From the NCBI GenBank assembly GCA_015709595.1, contig CP054178.1:2919205-2983204 (forward strand): a DNA stretch of 64,000 nucleotides, in the 5' to 3' direction. The DNA is from Phycisphaeraceae bacterium. Its GTDB lineage: Bacteria; Planctomycetota; Phycisphaerae; Phycisphaerales; SM1A02. The notes under the pieces were generated by a model. That model ran no database searches. It was not told the origin of the DNA and saw nothing but the letters and a program-made list of their open reading frames with translations. The position numbers and the translations under genes are program-made. How positions within the stretch are numbered: position 1 is the first letter of the stretch; the number at the start of each line of letters is the position of its first letter. Shown here piece by piece: positions 46,596-55,343 of the stretch.

Positions 46596-46601
46596 GGAAG
46601 G

Positions 46602-46607
46602 AGTGTA
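46602..46607 (-). promoter_or_regulatory. -10-like box TACACT, 6 nt before hpt
   Basis: On the minus strand TACACT is followed by CCTTCC and GTG 46595. It is the same hexamer and distance as at 24463. Confidence 0.55.
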
Positions 46608-46656
46608 CCGCGGTCCTGACTCGGGAGAGGGAATCTGCGGAGAACATGCCGCCGGG

Positions 46657-47679
46657 TCACAGCCGCCGGATGACCGCATCGGCGAATCCGCGCGTATCGA
46701 GCACGCCGCCCAGGTCGCGGGTCTTCTCGCCCGCCACCAGCGCGGCGTTGTACGCCTGCCTGATGCGGGCGGCGATGGCGGTGAACTCGGGCAGCCCGCG
46801 CGTCTCGCCAACGTGGTTGAGCATCATCACCGCGCTCATGAGCAGGGCCAGCGGGTTGGCCACGCCCTTGCCTGCGATGTCGGGCGCCGAGCCATGCACG
46901 GCCTCGAAGACCGCCTGCCGATCGCCGTAGTTCGCCCCCGGCGTCACGCCCAGACCGCCCACCAGCCCGGCGCAGAGATCGGACAACACGTCGCCGTACA
47001 GGTTCTCGCACAGGATGACGTCGAAGCGCGACGGTTCCTGCACGAGCCGCATGCAGCCCGCGTCGATGATGACCTCCTCGTAGGCGATGGAGGCGCCGGA
47101 TCGTGCGTGCTCCTCGCGGGCGCAGCGGATGAACAGCCCATCCGACAGCTTCATGATGTTGGCCTTGTGGAAGACGGTGATCTTCTTCCGTCCGCGCGTG
47201 ACCGCATAGTGAATCGCGAAGCGGGCGATGCGGCGGCAGGCCTCCTCGGTGGCGACCTTCAGCGACGTAACGACGCCCGGCGTGATCACGTTCTCGATGC
47301 CGGAATACAGCCCCTCGGTGTTCTCCCGAATGACGACCAGATCGACGCCGGAGAAGCGCGTGGGCACCCCATCCATCGATCGCACGGGCCGCACCGCCGC
47401 GTACAGGTTGAGCTGCTTGCGAAGGGCCACGTTGACGGATGAGAATCCGCCGCCCACGGGCGTGGTGCAGGGGCCCTTGAGCGCCACGCCGTGCTTCAGG
47501 ATCGCGTCCGTAGTGGATGCGGGCAGGACATCCTTCTCGCCCGCCTCAATGGCCGCCACGCCGGCGCGGCGTTCGACCCACTCGATGGGCGTTCCCGCGG
47601 CCTTGAGCACGCGCTGCACCGCCTCGGTGACTTCGGGACCGATTCCATCGCCGGGGATGACCACCACCGTCTGAGGCAT
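46657..47679 (-). CDS. Isocitrate/isopropylmalate dehydrogenase family, probably NAD-isocitrate dehydrogenase
   Basis: This 340-residue beta-decarboxylating dehydrogenase has VVVIPGDGIGPEVTEAV, KGPCTTPVGGGFSSVNVALRKQLNLYAAVRPVRS, RENTEGLYSGIEN, VFHKANIMKLSDGLF, CENLYGDVLSDLCAGLVGGLGVTPGANYG and EAVHGSAPDIAGKGVANP. The SSVNVALRKQL substrate loop and RENTEGLYSG fit NAD-isocitrate dehydrogenases better than LeuB. The cofactor loop begins EAVHGSAPDIA, with Asp, which suits NAD. Start ATG 47679 has CGGAG ahead and a TATCCT box about 30 nt upstream. This is the second isocitrate dehydrogenase of the window. Homoisocitrate or LeuB-like activity cannot be excluded. Confidence 0.85.
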   Translation of the reverse strand: MPQTVVVIPGDGIGPEVTEAVQRVLKAAGTPIEWVERRAGVAAIEAGEKDVLPASTTDAILKHGVALKGPCTTPVGGGFSSVNVALRKQLNLYAAVRPVRSMDGVPTRFSGVDLVVIRENTEGLYSGIENVITPGVVTSLKVATEEACRRIARFAIHYAVTRGRKKITVFHKANIMKLSDGLFIRCAREEHARSGASIAYEEVIIDAGCMRLVQEPSRFDVILCENLYGDVLSDLCAGLVGGLGVTPGANYGDRQAVFEAVHGSAPDIAGKGVANPLALLMSAVMMLNHVGETRGLPEFTAIAARIRQAYNAALVAGEKTRDLGGVLDTRGFADAVIRRL

Positions 47680-47929
47680 GTTGACTCCGTTCGCAGGGGT
47701 TGCTCGAAGGATAGACGCTTGGTTCAACCGGACGATCGGGGGACGCCCTTTCACCATCGTTCGCGAGCCGTTGCACCATGTTCCTGCTGGCGATGAAGGG
47801 CAGACGGCCTGCCTGATCGGCAACTGGCGATTCCGGCTTCGCGTACTCACGAACGGACCGATGACGGGGAAGCACGCCGTCCTGTCCGGCAATCCCGGCA
47901 CGTGTCACATCGGTTCGGAAAGGCGAGTC

Positions 47930-48217
47930 ATGAGCGACATCACCCAACCCTGGCTCCTCTGGCTCAAAGGCGCCCTGTTCGTCGTGGTGGGCGTTGCGGC
48001 AGGCGTGTACGTGCTGGCCGCGCTGCCCCGATGGGACATTGCCCTGTGCCTGGGGATCGCCATCTGGGCCTTCGCGCGGGCCTACTACTTCGCGTTCTAC
48101 GTGATCGAGAAGTACATCGACCCCTCGTTCCGTTTCGCGGGGCTGTGGTCGGTCATCCGCTACGCGCTGGGGCGTGGTCGCGGGGGTTCTGGTCACGCGC
48201 GAGAGACGGCGCGGTAG
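47930..48217 (+). CDS. Small membrane protein
   Basis: This 95-residue protein was not recognised. It has two hydrophobic helices (GALFVVVGVAAGVYVLAALP and ALCLGIAIWAFARAYYFAFYVI) and a basic tail (GRGRGGSGHARETAR). GGAAAGG precedes ATG 47930 by about 8 nt. The next gene begins 37 nt after its stop. Confidence 0.75.
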   Translation: MSDITQPWLLWLKGALFVVVGVAAGVYVLAALPRWDIALCLGIAIWAFARAYYFAFYVIEKYIDPSFRFAGLWSVIRYALGRGRGGSGHARETAR

Positions 48218-48254
48218 GATGGCAGCGTTGGTGGGGATTGAAGCGGGTTGCAAC

Positions 48255-49052
48255 ATGCTCAAACAGTTGATCGGACGTTGTGCGGCGTTTCTGCTTCTCG
48301 GCGTGATCACCACCATCGTCGTCACCTGGACGTTCGCCGCCCTGCGCGCTGTGAGAACCATTGAGCGGAACGAGCAGGGTTCGTTCGTCATTTGGGATCG
48401 CCCGTGGAACATCGTTCAGGAGCGTCAGTTTGGGATGCACGATGTCTGGTGGTACGACCTGCATGACGAGATTCCCCGCACGACGCCGCCAGAGCAGGTC
48501 GTGGCCGAGGCGAACGAGGAGCGGGAACAGCGGCGCGCGTCGGGTGGTTTAATGCCTTCCGGTCGGCCTGTCGAGGCGTTGGAGTCCGTTCCAATGTGGG
48601 GCACGTTCGGTCGGTCGCCGCTGCCCCCGGATGAGGTCATGGGTGGAGATGTCGCTTTCGGTTTTCCGCTGCCCGCCGCATGGATGACCGTCACCTGCGA
48701 CGTGCAGGGAAACATGGTTCTCAACCCGCGTCTGGAGGGCGCCGGGCTGGTTCACGGGAATCTCAGCGCACGGGGGAACGAGTTCGTCGCGCTGCCGTAT
48801 CGGCCGATCGTGTGGGGCATCGCATTCAACACGCTGTTCTACGGGCTGGCGTGGTGGGGCTTCGTTCGACTCGTCGTCGTTGCACGTCGCAGCCACCGCT
48901 TCAGACGCGGGTTGTGTCCTGAGTGCAGGTATGACCTTCGAGGCCATCGAGTCGCCGATTCGTTCGACGCCCCCGAGCGGCCGGGATGTCCCGAGTGTGG
49001 ATGGAACCGCGCGGTGATGCCTGCACGAACAGACGCTGGGCGCGCGGAATGA
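48255..49052 (+). CDS. Membrane protein with C-terminal paired zinc ribbon
   Basis: This 265-residue protein has two membrane helices (about 10-35 and 195-215) enclosing a soluble loop that is probably periplasmic. The C-terminal cytoplasmic ribbon is CPECRYDLRG...GCPECGW. The CPxCxYDLRG ribbon recurs in planctomycete proteins and has no assigned function. A TAGGAT box (48215-48220) would place transcription after ATG 48219, so ATG 48255 is preferred; the frame itself is open from 48174. Confidence 0.75.
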   Translation: MLKQLIGRCAAFLLLGVITTIVVTWTFAALRAVRTIERNEQGSFVIWDRPWNIVQERQFGMHDVWWYDLHDEIPRTTPPEQVVAEANEEREQRRASGGLMPSGRPVEALESVPMWGTFGRSPLPPDEVMGGDVAFGFPLPAAWMTVTCDVQGNMVLNPRLEGAGLVHGNLSARGNEFVALPYRPIVWGIAFNTLFYGLAWWGFVRLVVVARRSHRFRRGLCPECRYDLRGHRVADSFDAPERPGCPECGWNRAVMPARTDAGRAE

Positions 49053-49155
49053 AAGCGGCCTCCACGCGCGGCGAGCGCGATTGGAGGCCATCCGCTTCAT
49101 CCCGGTCCATTGGTGGACGCGACGCCTCTCGCGGAGCGTTGAGGCCCTGTCCGGC

Positions 49156-49752
49156 TTACTTCTTCCGCTTCAGCGTGCCGGTGCCGAACTTGATCCACTG
49201 GCCGTCATCGCCTTGAGCGTAGGAAGTCAGCGTTCGCAGGTCGTTGTTCTTCATCTCGATGACGTCGCGGTACTTGGCGGTCTTGCCGGGGTCCATCATG
49301 TTGGGGCCTTCGGCTTCGAGGGTGAGGATCGTGCCGGTGGGGTCCATCGTGCCTTCGTAGACCCACAGGATGTCGGTGATGGAGTCCACCCAAGTGCCGA
49401 TGTACTTGCCCTTCTCCGGGCTGTAGCCAAGCGTCATCACCGCCTTGATGGTTCCCATCGGGGTATCGGTGCTGATGTCGCAGATGATCCAGCGTCCTCC
49501 GAGTGAACGCACGCTGTCGGTGCCGGTGGCCTTCATGGGCGGCTGGTCGGGGCCGGTGAGCATCTCGCTCTCTGAGGTCCATTCGCCGACCATCTTCTGG
49601 AGCCACTCGTGCTCCTTCTGCGGCGGGGGGAGATCGGGCATGTCCTCCATGCCTGGTGGGGGTTGAGCGGGGGGATCCTGCGATGAGATCGCCGCCATGC
49701 CCGCCGTCAGACCCAGTGTCAGGAGACCTGCGACGATCATGCTCTTCTTCAT
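49156..49752 (-). CDS. Exported DUF1579-type protein
   Basis: This 198-residue protein has a signal peptide (MKKSMIVAGLLTLGLTAGMAA) and a proline-rich linker. A DUF1579 domain follows (about 45-195): EHEWLQKMVGEWTSESEM, GGRWIICDIS, GYSPEKGKYIGTWVDSI and MDPTGTILTLEAEG. These lipocalin-like domains have no proven activity. GGAGAG precedes ATG 49752. It follows the Tat-exported hydrolase gene by 91 nt on the same strand. Confidence 0.85.
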   Translation of the reverse strand: MKKSMIVAGLLTLGLTAGMAAISSQDPPAQPPPGMEDMPDLPPPQKEHEWLQKMVGEWTSESEMLTGPDQPPMKATGTDSVRSLGGRWIICDISTDTPMGTIKAVMTLGYSPEKGKYIGTWVDSITDILWVYEGTMDPTGTILTLEAEGPNMMDPGKTAKYRDVIEMKNNDLRTLTSYAQGDDGQWIKFGTGTLKRKK

Positions 49753-49843
49753 GATGATCTCTCCGTATGAAATGGCGATATGGTTGGGTGTGATACAACG
49801 GGAATATCGCTTGCCGTACGACTGGTGCGTATCGGCGTGGCGC

Positions 49844-50824
49844 TCATCCCGCGGCCTTGACCTCATCGTACACGGCCTGCAGGTTGGCTCCGAGCCGCCC
49901 GCCTCCGTACGAGGCGAACTCGTCGATGGCGATGTTCCGCACGTCTTCGCGCGATACGCCGTCCTTGATGGCCTGGCGGGCGGTTTCCTCCAGCCGCTCG
50001 AAATAGTGAATCTGGCTCTGGATGCCGGCGAGGTCGGTGATTTCCCCGTGGCCGGGAACGACGATGGTCTTCTCATCGCAGAGTCGGATGGCGGCGCGCA
50101 GGCAGTCGCGCCAGCCGCGTGAGTTCGATCCCGCACCCACATCCATGAAAGGATGCACCCGATGAAAGAGCAGGTCGCCCATGTGGACCATGTTGTGCTC
50201 GGGGAAGTGGATGATGGAGTCGTTGTCGGTGTGGCCGGGGGTGATGTGACGCATGGTCAGCCGGTGCCTGCCTCGCTCGACGAGGTGCTCTTTCTCGTAC
50301 GATTCGTCCGCGGCGAAATGGTCGAGGGAGAGTTCCTCGGCCTGCTTCACGAGACGTTCGGCGGCGGCTTCATCGCCGTTCTGCCTGGCCTGCGAGGCCA
50401 TCTGGCGAAGGGTGTTCCTGATCCAGCCGTCAATGGTGTCCTGAAGCCGGGGCCTGATGTTGGCGTGACCCACGATCGACGCCTGTTCATGGAAGGCGTA
50501 GTTGCCGCCCACGTGATCGCCGTGGTGGTGGGTGTTGATGACGATGGCGGGCGGCTCGCCCAGCAGTTCCTTCACGTGGGCATGAAGGTTCGTCACGACC
50601 TGCGGGAGCTTGGTGTCGATGAGGATGCCGCCTTCGCCGGTCCTGATGACCAGCGAGTTGCCCCCGCCCCCCAGGATGGCATGCATGCCCTCACGGACCT
50701 GCTTCACATCCAGTCCCTGGGGGGCGGGCTGAGCCGTCCATGTTCCGCCGCGGACGAACCGGGGCAATGCCGCCGCAGAGCCGGCGGCCAGTGACCAGGC
50801 GACGAATCGACGACGGGTGAGCAT
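49844..50824 (-). CDS. Tat-exported metallo-beta-lactamase-fold hydrolase
   Basis: This 326-residue protein has a twin-arginine signal (MLTRRRFVAWSLAAGSAAALP). The MBL fold has the di-zinc motif NTHHHGDHVGG (H-x-H-x-D-H), the later ITPGHTDND (His) and MGDLLFHRVHPF (bridging Asp), and a last VPGHGE, as in quinoprotein-relay SoxH-like or B3-type hydrolases. A helical C-terminus follows. GGAGAG precedes ATG 50824. The Tat route suggests that metal is inserted in the cytoplasm before export. The substrate is unknown and beta-lactams are not implied. Confidence 0.88.
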   Translation of the reverse strand: MLTRRRFVAWSLAAGSAAALPRFVRGGTWTAQPAPQGLDVKQVREGMHAILGGGGNSLVIRTGEGGILIDTKLPQVVTNLHAHVKELLGEPPAIVINTHHHGDHVGGNYAFHEQASIVGHANIRPRLQDTIDGWIRNTLRQMASQARQNGDEAAAERLVKQAEELSLDHFAADESYEKEHLVERGRHRLTMRHITPGHTDNDSIIHFPEHNMVHMGDLLFHRVHPFMDVGAGSNSRGWRDCLRAAIRLCDEKTIVVPGHGEITDLAGIQSQIHYFERLEETARQAIKDGVSREDVRNIAIDEFASYGGGRLGANLQAVYDEVKAAG

Positions 50825-50981
50825 GACAGGTCTCTCCGGCTGAATCTGGTTGATGCGTTGAAGGTGGATCATGCTATCCGGCGGGTCCGGCGGGGGGTAA
50901 TCGAGCGGGCAGATGACGAGAGATTCACGGTTGCTCGCGGTCTGACCGGCTGGCCGACTTTCGCTCATCGGCACTCTGCTT

Positions 50982-50987
50982 TACACT
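50982..50987 (+). promoter_or_regulatory. -10 box TACACT of the oxidoreductase gene
   Basis: TACACT lies 22 nt before ATG 51010, and a GAGGAG Shine-Dalgarno sequence (50997-51002) lies between them. This is a normal leader, in contrast to the short-spaced genes. Confidence 0.45.
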
Positions 50988-51009
50988 GTGCCGCTCGAGG
51001 AGTGCTCCA

Positions 51010-52206
51010 ATGTCCCGAGCGTTGAACATCGCTCTGATCGGCTCGAAGTTCATGGGTCGCGCCCATTCGAATGCGTGGGGGGCGGTGAATCGGTTCTTTG
51101 ATCTGCCTCGCCAGGCGGTTCTGCACACGGTCTGCGCCCGCAACGGCGCCGACACCGAGGCCTTCGCGCGCAGGTGGGGGTGGTCGAACTGGACGACGGA
51201 CTTCCACGCCCTGCTGCGGGACAAGGACATTCACCTGATTGACATCGGCACGCCCAATCACGTGCATCGGGAGCAGGCCTACGCCGCGCTCGAGGCCGGC
51301 AAGCACGTCTGCTGTGAGAAGCCGCTGGCTGGCACGTTGGATGATGCGCGGGCCATGCGCGACATGGCGCTGCGCTGCCGTCGCCACGGACAGCAGACCT
51401 TCGTGTGGTTCAACTACCGGCGATGTCCGGCGACCGCGTTGGCGCATCAGCTGGTGGCGGAAGGTCGCCTGGGTCGGATCTTCCACGTCCGGGCCTGCTA
51501 CCTGCAGGATTGGGGCGGACCCGACACGCCACTCCTCTGGCGGTTCCAGTCCAAACTGGCCGGCTCCGGGGCGCACGGCGACCTGAACGCGCACATCATC
51601 GACCTGGCCCGCTTCATCACCGGCGACGAGATTATCGAAGTGGTCGGGGCCATCGAGGAGACATTCATCAGGCAGCGCGACATCGTTGAATCCGCGGGCG
51701 GCGAGATCTCCGGCAAGGGCGCGGCAAAATCGAAGGCAAGGAAGGGCCGATCGGACGTGGACGACGCGGTGCTGTTTCTCACGCGATTCAAGAACGGCGC
51801 GGTGGGGTCGTTCGAAGCCACGCGCCTGGCCACCGGCAACCAGAACCGCAACACCATCGAGGTGAACGGGGAGAAGGGGTCGATCCGGTTCGACTTCGAG
51901 CGCATGAACGAACTGGAATGGTGGGACAACACGCTGGAGCCGCGGGTGCGCGGATGGAGCCGCATCATGTGCACCACCGGCGGCGCCCACCCCTATGCCG
52001 AGGCATACTGGCCCCCCGCGCACCTGATCGGCTACGAACACTGCTTCACGTCCATGGCGGCGGACATCATCCGCCTGATCTCGGATAAGAAGCCGGTGGT
52101 GCCGATGCCGGACTTCGATGACGCCTACCAGACTCAGCGCGTGCTGCACGCGGCGATCCTCTCCGCCCGTGAACGCGCCGCGGTGCGGTTGAGCGAGGTG
52201 AAGTAA
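51010..52206 (+). CDS. Gfo/Idh/MocA-family oxidoreductase
   Basis: This 398-residue protein has an N-terminal Rossmann fold with IALIGSKFMGRAHSNAW (a GxxxxG variant), then LIDIGTPNHVHREQAYAALEAGKHVCCEKPLAG (the EKP motif with the catalytic Lys). The C-terminal alpha/beta domain has GDLNAHIIDLARF (D-x-x-x-H catalytic pattern) and GTFEA-like VGSFEATRLA. A Lys/Ala-rich insert lies near 235-245. Members oxidise or reduce sugars and inositols with NAD(P). Planctomycetes hold many paralogues. No sugar genes lie nearby to define the substrate. Confidence 0.92.
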   Translation: MSRALNIALIGSKFMGRAHSNAWGAVNRFFDLPRQAVLHTVCARNGADTEAFARRWGWSNWTTDFHALLRDKDIHLIDIGTPNHVHREQAYAALEAGKHVCCEKPLAGTLDDARAMRDMALRCRRHGQQTFVWFNYRRCPATALAHQLVAEGRLGRIFHVRACYLQDWGGPDTPLLWRFQSKLAGSGAHGDLNAHIIDLARFITGDEIIEVVGAIEETFIRQRDIVESAGGEISGKGAAKSKARKGRSDVDDAVLFLTRFKNGAVGSFEATRLATGNQNRNTIEVNGEKGSIRFDFERMNELEWWDNTLEPRVRGWSRIMCTTGGAHPYAEAYWPPAHLIGYEHCFTSMAADIIRLISDKKPVVPMPDFDDAYQTQRVLHAAILSARERAAVRLSEVK

Positions 52207-52306
52207 GGTCCGAGGACTGGTGAAAGAATGGTGTCGAGCGGGTCCGGTCCGTATGACCCATCAACTGACAGTCGCCGGACTTCTCTCCGCTTACCAGGGG
52301 GCATTC

Positions 52307-52747
52307 ATGGTCGACAACCGATCATCCGACCTTCGGGCCGACATGTTCTTCATGCTGGTGAGCGCGGGGGTGTTTGCGTACTTCGGGTTCGGGTCGTCGT
52401 GGGTGCACCAATACACGACCGACACGCCGCCTCAGTGGATTCCCATGGTCGCCATGCTGGAGTGGACGCTCAAGGGTGGAGCGATCGGATGCGCCCTCGC
52501 CGCGGTGCTGGCGTTCATGCGCCTGACGGCGGGGGACTGGCTGTACGCGATCGTCGGGTTGATCACCGCGGTGCTGTTCGTCGTGGTGGCGATCTGGGAA
52601 TGGACCAACCCGCGCGGCCTCTACAGCGGCGTGCCAGCGATTCTGCTGGTCATCTTCGCCGCATGGAACGGGTTCGGTTCGCTGGCGAGTCTGCGTGAGC
52701 TGCTGGGGAGCAGGCGGAGCCAGTCATCGCACCGCGCATCGGCCTGA
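52307..52747 (+). CDS. Membrane protein of unknown function, four helices
   Basis: This 146-residue protein was not recognised. Hydrophobic segments lie at about 14-30, 47-65, 70-90 and 105-122. AGGGGG lies 6 nt before ATG 52307, which favours this start over 52220 and 52253. It follows the oxidoreductase gene by 100 nt. Confidence 0.65.
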   Translation: MVDNRSSDLRADMFFMLVSAGVFAYFGFGSSWVHQYTTDTPPQWIPMVAMLEWTLKGGAIGCALAAVLAFMRLTAGDWLYAIVGLITAVLFVVVAIWEWTNPRGLYSGVPAILLVIFAAWNGFGSLASLRELLGSRRSQSSHRASA

Positions 52748-52910
52748 TGCAACGGCGAAGGCGAATGCGCGGCTCGCGCGCAGACCATACCGCTTCCTCA
52801 CGGTCGCGGTTTGCTGAGATTGGTGCGGGTTCTCACGTGATCCGTGCGGAACCGGTCGGCGCGTCGCGTGTATCCTACGAGGCGCTTCTGGTCTCCCTGG
52901 GAGTTGATTC

Positions 52911-54533
52911 ATGTTCGCCCCCGGCCTTGTCGCATTGCCCCTGGTGTTCGGTCTGCTTCAACCGTCCGATGCGTTGCCCGGGCGTGGCGACGAGTTCCTC
53001 ACCGTCGCCGAGTCGTCCGAGTACACCCGCACCGCTGCGCACGCGCAGGTGGTTGACCTGATGGATCGATTGGCGTCGGCATCGCCTCTCGCGGTGCGTG
53101 CGCAACTGGGCCGCACCAGCGAGGATCGCGAGATTCCCCTGCTCATCATCGCCGACCCGCCGGTGTCGTCCGCGGTGGAAGCCCGGGCCTCCGGCAAAGT
53201 CATCTTCTTCGCCTTCGCCAACATCCACGCCGGCGAGGTGGAGGGCAAGGAGGCGCTCCTCATGCTCGCCCGCGAACTGGCGACGTCCGAGGGGCATCCG
53301 CTGCTGAAGGATCTCGTCGTCGTTCTGGCGCCGATCTACAACGCCGATGGCAACGATCGTTTCGGCCCCGTGGCCCGGAACCGGCCCGGGCAGGACGGGC
53401 CGGAGGAAGTCGGCGTGCGACCCAACGCGCAGGGGTTTGATCTCAACCGCGACTACGTGAAGCTGGAGAGCCCCGAGGCCCGGGCGCTGGTGCGGTTCTT
53501 CACCGAGTGGGATCCGCACGTCACCGTCGATTGCCACACCACCAACGGCTCGTATCACCGCTACACGCTCACCTATGACGCGCCGACCAACCCCTCCGGC
53601 TTTTTGCCGTCGATCGAGTTCGTTCGTGACGCGATGCTGCCTGAGGTGACGAAACGTCTGCTGGCCCGCACGGGGTACGACACGTTCTTCTACGGCGACT
53701 TCAACCGCGACCATACCGCGTGGGTGACGTACTCTGCTCAACCGCGCTACGGCGGGCCGTATCAGGGTTTGCGCGGGCAGATGCAGGTGCTGTCCGAGGC
53801 GTACTCCTACGCACCGTACAGGGATCGCGTGATCTGCACGCGCGAGTTCGTGCGCGAACTGATGACCTATTCCGCCGAGCACCGCGAGAAGGTGCTGGAG
53901 CTGCATCAACAGGCGCGCGAGACGACGATCGTCCGCGGGTCGGATCCCCAGCCAAGCGACGTGGTGGGTATCCGTCACCGCTTCGCTGCGGCGCCGGGGC
54001 TGGTCATCGCCAAGGGGTGGGAATATGAGAATCCTCCACCCCCCCCGCAGGGCGAGGGCCGCCGGGGGGTCCGGCTGCGTCCAACGACCACGCCGAAGGA
54101 CTATCCCGTCGTCCACCTGGGTCGGTTCGAGCCGACGCTCAGCGTGTCGCGGCCGTTGGCGTACCTGATACCTCCCGGTCACGATGACATCGTGGAGAAA
54201 CTGCGACAGCACGGCGTCACGGTCGAGTCATTCGCGGGCGATGCGGTGGTTGAGGCCTACGAGGTGACATCCATCGCCAGCGCCCAGCAGCCGTTTCAGG
54301 GTCGGACCATCCGGTCACTCGACGTACGGGCCTCGCGCGAAAAGGCGACGTTGCCCCAGGGCAGCACGATCGTGCGCACCGCGCAGCCGCTTGGCAACCT
54401 GATCGTGTACCTGCTGGAGCCGCAATCAGAAGACGGCCTGGCGGCGTGGGATTTCTTCGGCGACCGCCTGATGGTGGGAAGTCGGTATCCCGTGATGCGC
54501 GTGCGCACAACGGATGATCTGCCGGCTCAGTGA
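52911..54533 (+). CDS. Exported M14-family zinc carboxypeptidase
   Basis: This 540-residue protein has a signal-like N-terminus (MFAPGLVALPLVFGLLQPSDALP). The M14 domain carries the zinc ligands in NIHAGEVEGKE (His and Glu), VVVLAPIYNADGNDRF, FDLNRDYVKLESPE (substrate-binding N-R-D) and VDCHTTNGS (third ligand His). SEAYSYAPYRDRV comes later. The last 170 residues form a separate, unassigned domain. A CCTGGGAG precedes ATG 52911 and TATCCT lies about 35 nt upstream. It likely trims peptides or peptidoglycan in the periplasm. A run of eight C residues (54039-54046) lies inside the gene. The 3' end overlaps the next, convergent gene by 7 nt. Confidence 0.88.
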   Translation: MFAPGLVALPLVFGLLQPSDALPGRGDEFLTVAESSEYTRTAAHAQVVDLMDRLASASPLAVRAQLGRTSEDREIPLLIIADPPVSSAVEARASGKVIFFAFANIHAGEVEGKEALLMLARELATSEGHPLLKDLVVVLAPIYNADGNDRFGPVARNRPGQDGPEEVGVRPNAQGFDLNRDYVKLESPEARALVRFFTEWDPHVTVDCHTTNGSYHRYTLTYDAPTNPSGFLPSIEFVRDAMLPEVTKRLLARTGYDTFFYGDFNRDHTAWVTYSAQPRYGGPYQGLRGQMQVLSEAYSYAPYRDRVICTREFVRELMTYSAEHREKVLELHQQARETTIVRGSDPQPSDVVGIRHRFAAAPGLVIAKGWEYENPPPPPQGEGRRGVRLRPTTTPKDYPVVHLGRFEPTLSVSRPLAYLIPPGHDDIVEKLRQHGVTVESFAGDAVVEAYEVTSIASAQQPFQGRTIRSLDVRASREKATLPQGSTIVRTAQPLGNLIVYLLEPQSEDGLAAWDFFGDRLMVGSRYPVMRVRTTDDLPAQ

Positions 54534-55270
54534 TGCAGGTCCTTCGTGATCCCCGCGTAGCGCCGATCCAGCGGCATCACCAGCAGGGCGATCGCCTCAA
54601 ACAGGCGCGACGCAACCCGGGCCATGTCGGGCAGATGCTCGGCGGTCTGTCGACGGAGCGTCTGCGCATCGATGCCCGCCTCGGTCAGATCGCTGGGCGA
54701 GTCCGCCATCCAGCGTTCCAGGTCGTCCGCATCGACCTCGGGGTGGTATTGGAAGGCGTATGTGCGGAGTCCGTGTGACCAGGCCTGCACGGGGCAGGCG
54801 GCGCTCCTGGCCAGCAGCGTGGCGCCGGGCGGCAGCTTGGAAACGAAATCGCGATGCCAGTGGAGCTGGACCGTCGTCCAGCCGACGCCCGCATGAACGA
54901 TGTCATTCGTTCCCGCCCCGGTCAGGGTGACCGGCAGCCAGCCCAGTTCAAGGCGCTCCATGCGGGTTACTTCACCTCCCAGGGCTCGGGCGAGAATCTG
55001 GCTTCCCAGACAGATGGCGACGATGGGAATGTCGCGTTCCCGCGCCTGGCGCAGCAACGTCATCTCGTCCGCCAGCCACGGAAGTGAGTCGTCATAGGCA
55101 TGCTGCGGTCCGCCGCAGGTGACGACACCATCCACGTCATCCAGGTCCGGCGGCAAGTCGTGGCCTTGGTGGAGTTTCACCACGGTGAGCCGGTGGCCGT
55201 AATCGCGCAGCATCTCACCCAGACGGCCCGAGCCGGTGAGATCGGAGTGCTCCAGAACGAGAATCGCCAT
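54527..55270 (-). CDS. Class I glutamine amidotransferase-like protein
   Basis: This 247-residue protein has VVTCGGPQHAYDD, the nucleophile elbow AICLGSQILARALGG (Cys) and the AFQYHPEVDADDL (His, Glu) triad end, so it looks catalytically complete. It is the GuaA-like stand-alone type that serves as amidotransferase or gamma-glutamyl peptidase. TACGCT ends 6 nt before ATG 55270, so this start is preferred to the longer frame. A 30-residue C-terminal helix (VASRLFEAIALLVM) is extra. The partner synthetase is not in the window. Confidence 0.9.
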   Translation of the reverse strand: MAILVLEHSDLTGSGRLGEMLRDYGHRLTVVKLHQGHDLPPDLDDVDGVVTCGGPQHAYDDSLPWLADEMTLLRQARERDIPIVAICLGSQILARALGGEVTRMERLELGWLPVTLTGAGTNDIVHAGVGWTTVQLHWHRDFVSKLPPGATLLARSAACPVQAWSHGLRTYAFQYHPEVDADDLERWMADSPSDLTEAGIDAQTLRRQTAEHLPDMARVASRLFEAIALLVMPLDRRYAGITKDLHH

Positions 55271-55276
55271 AGGCGC

Positions 55277-55282
55277 AGCGTA
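55277..55282 (-). promoter_or_regulatory. -10-like box TACGCT, 6 nt before the amidotransferase-like gene
   Basis: On the minus strand TACGCT is followed by GCGCCT and ATG 55270. It has the same hexamer and spacing as the box at 12616. Confidence 0.55.
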
Positions 55283-55343
55283 GGAAGGCATCGCCCGGAA
55301 CGCAACGCCGGTCAGCGCGCCCCGGCGGGTGCGCCGGATGAAG

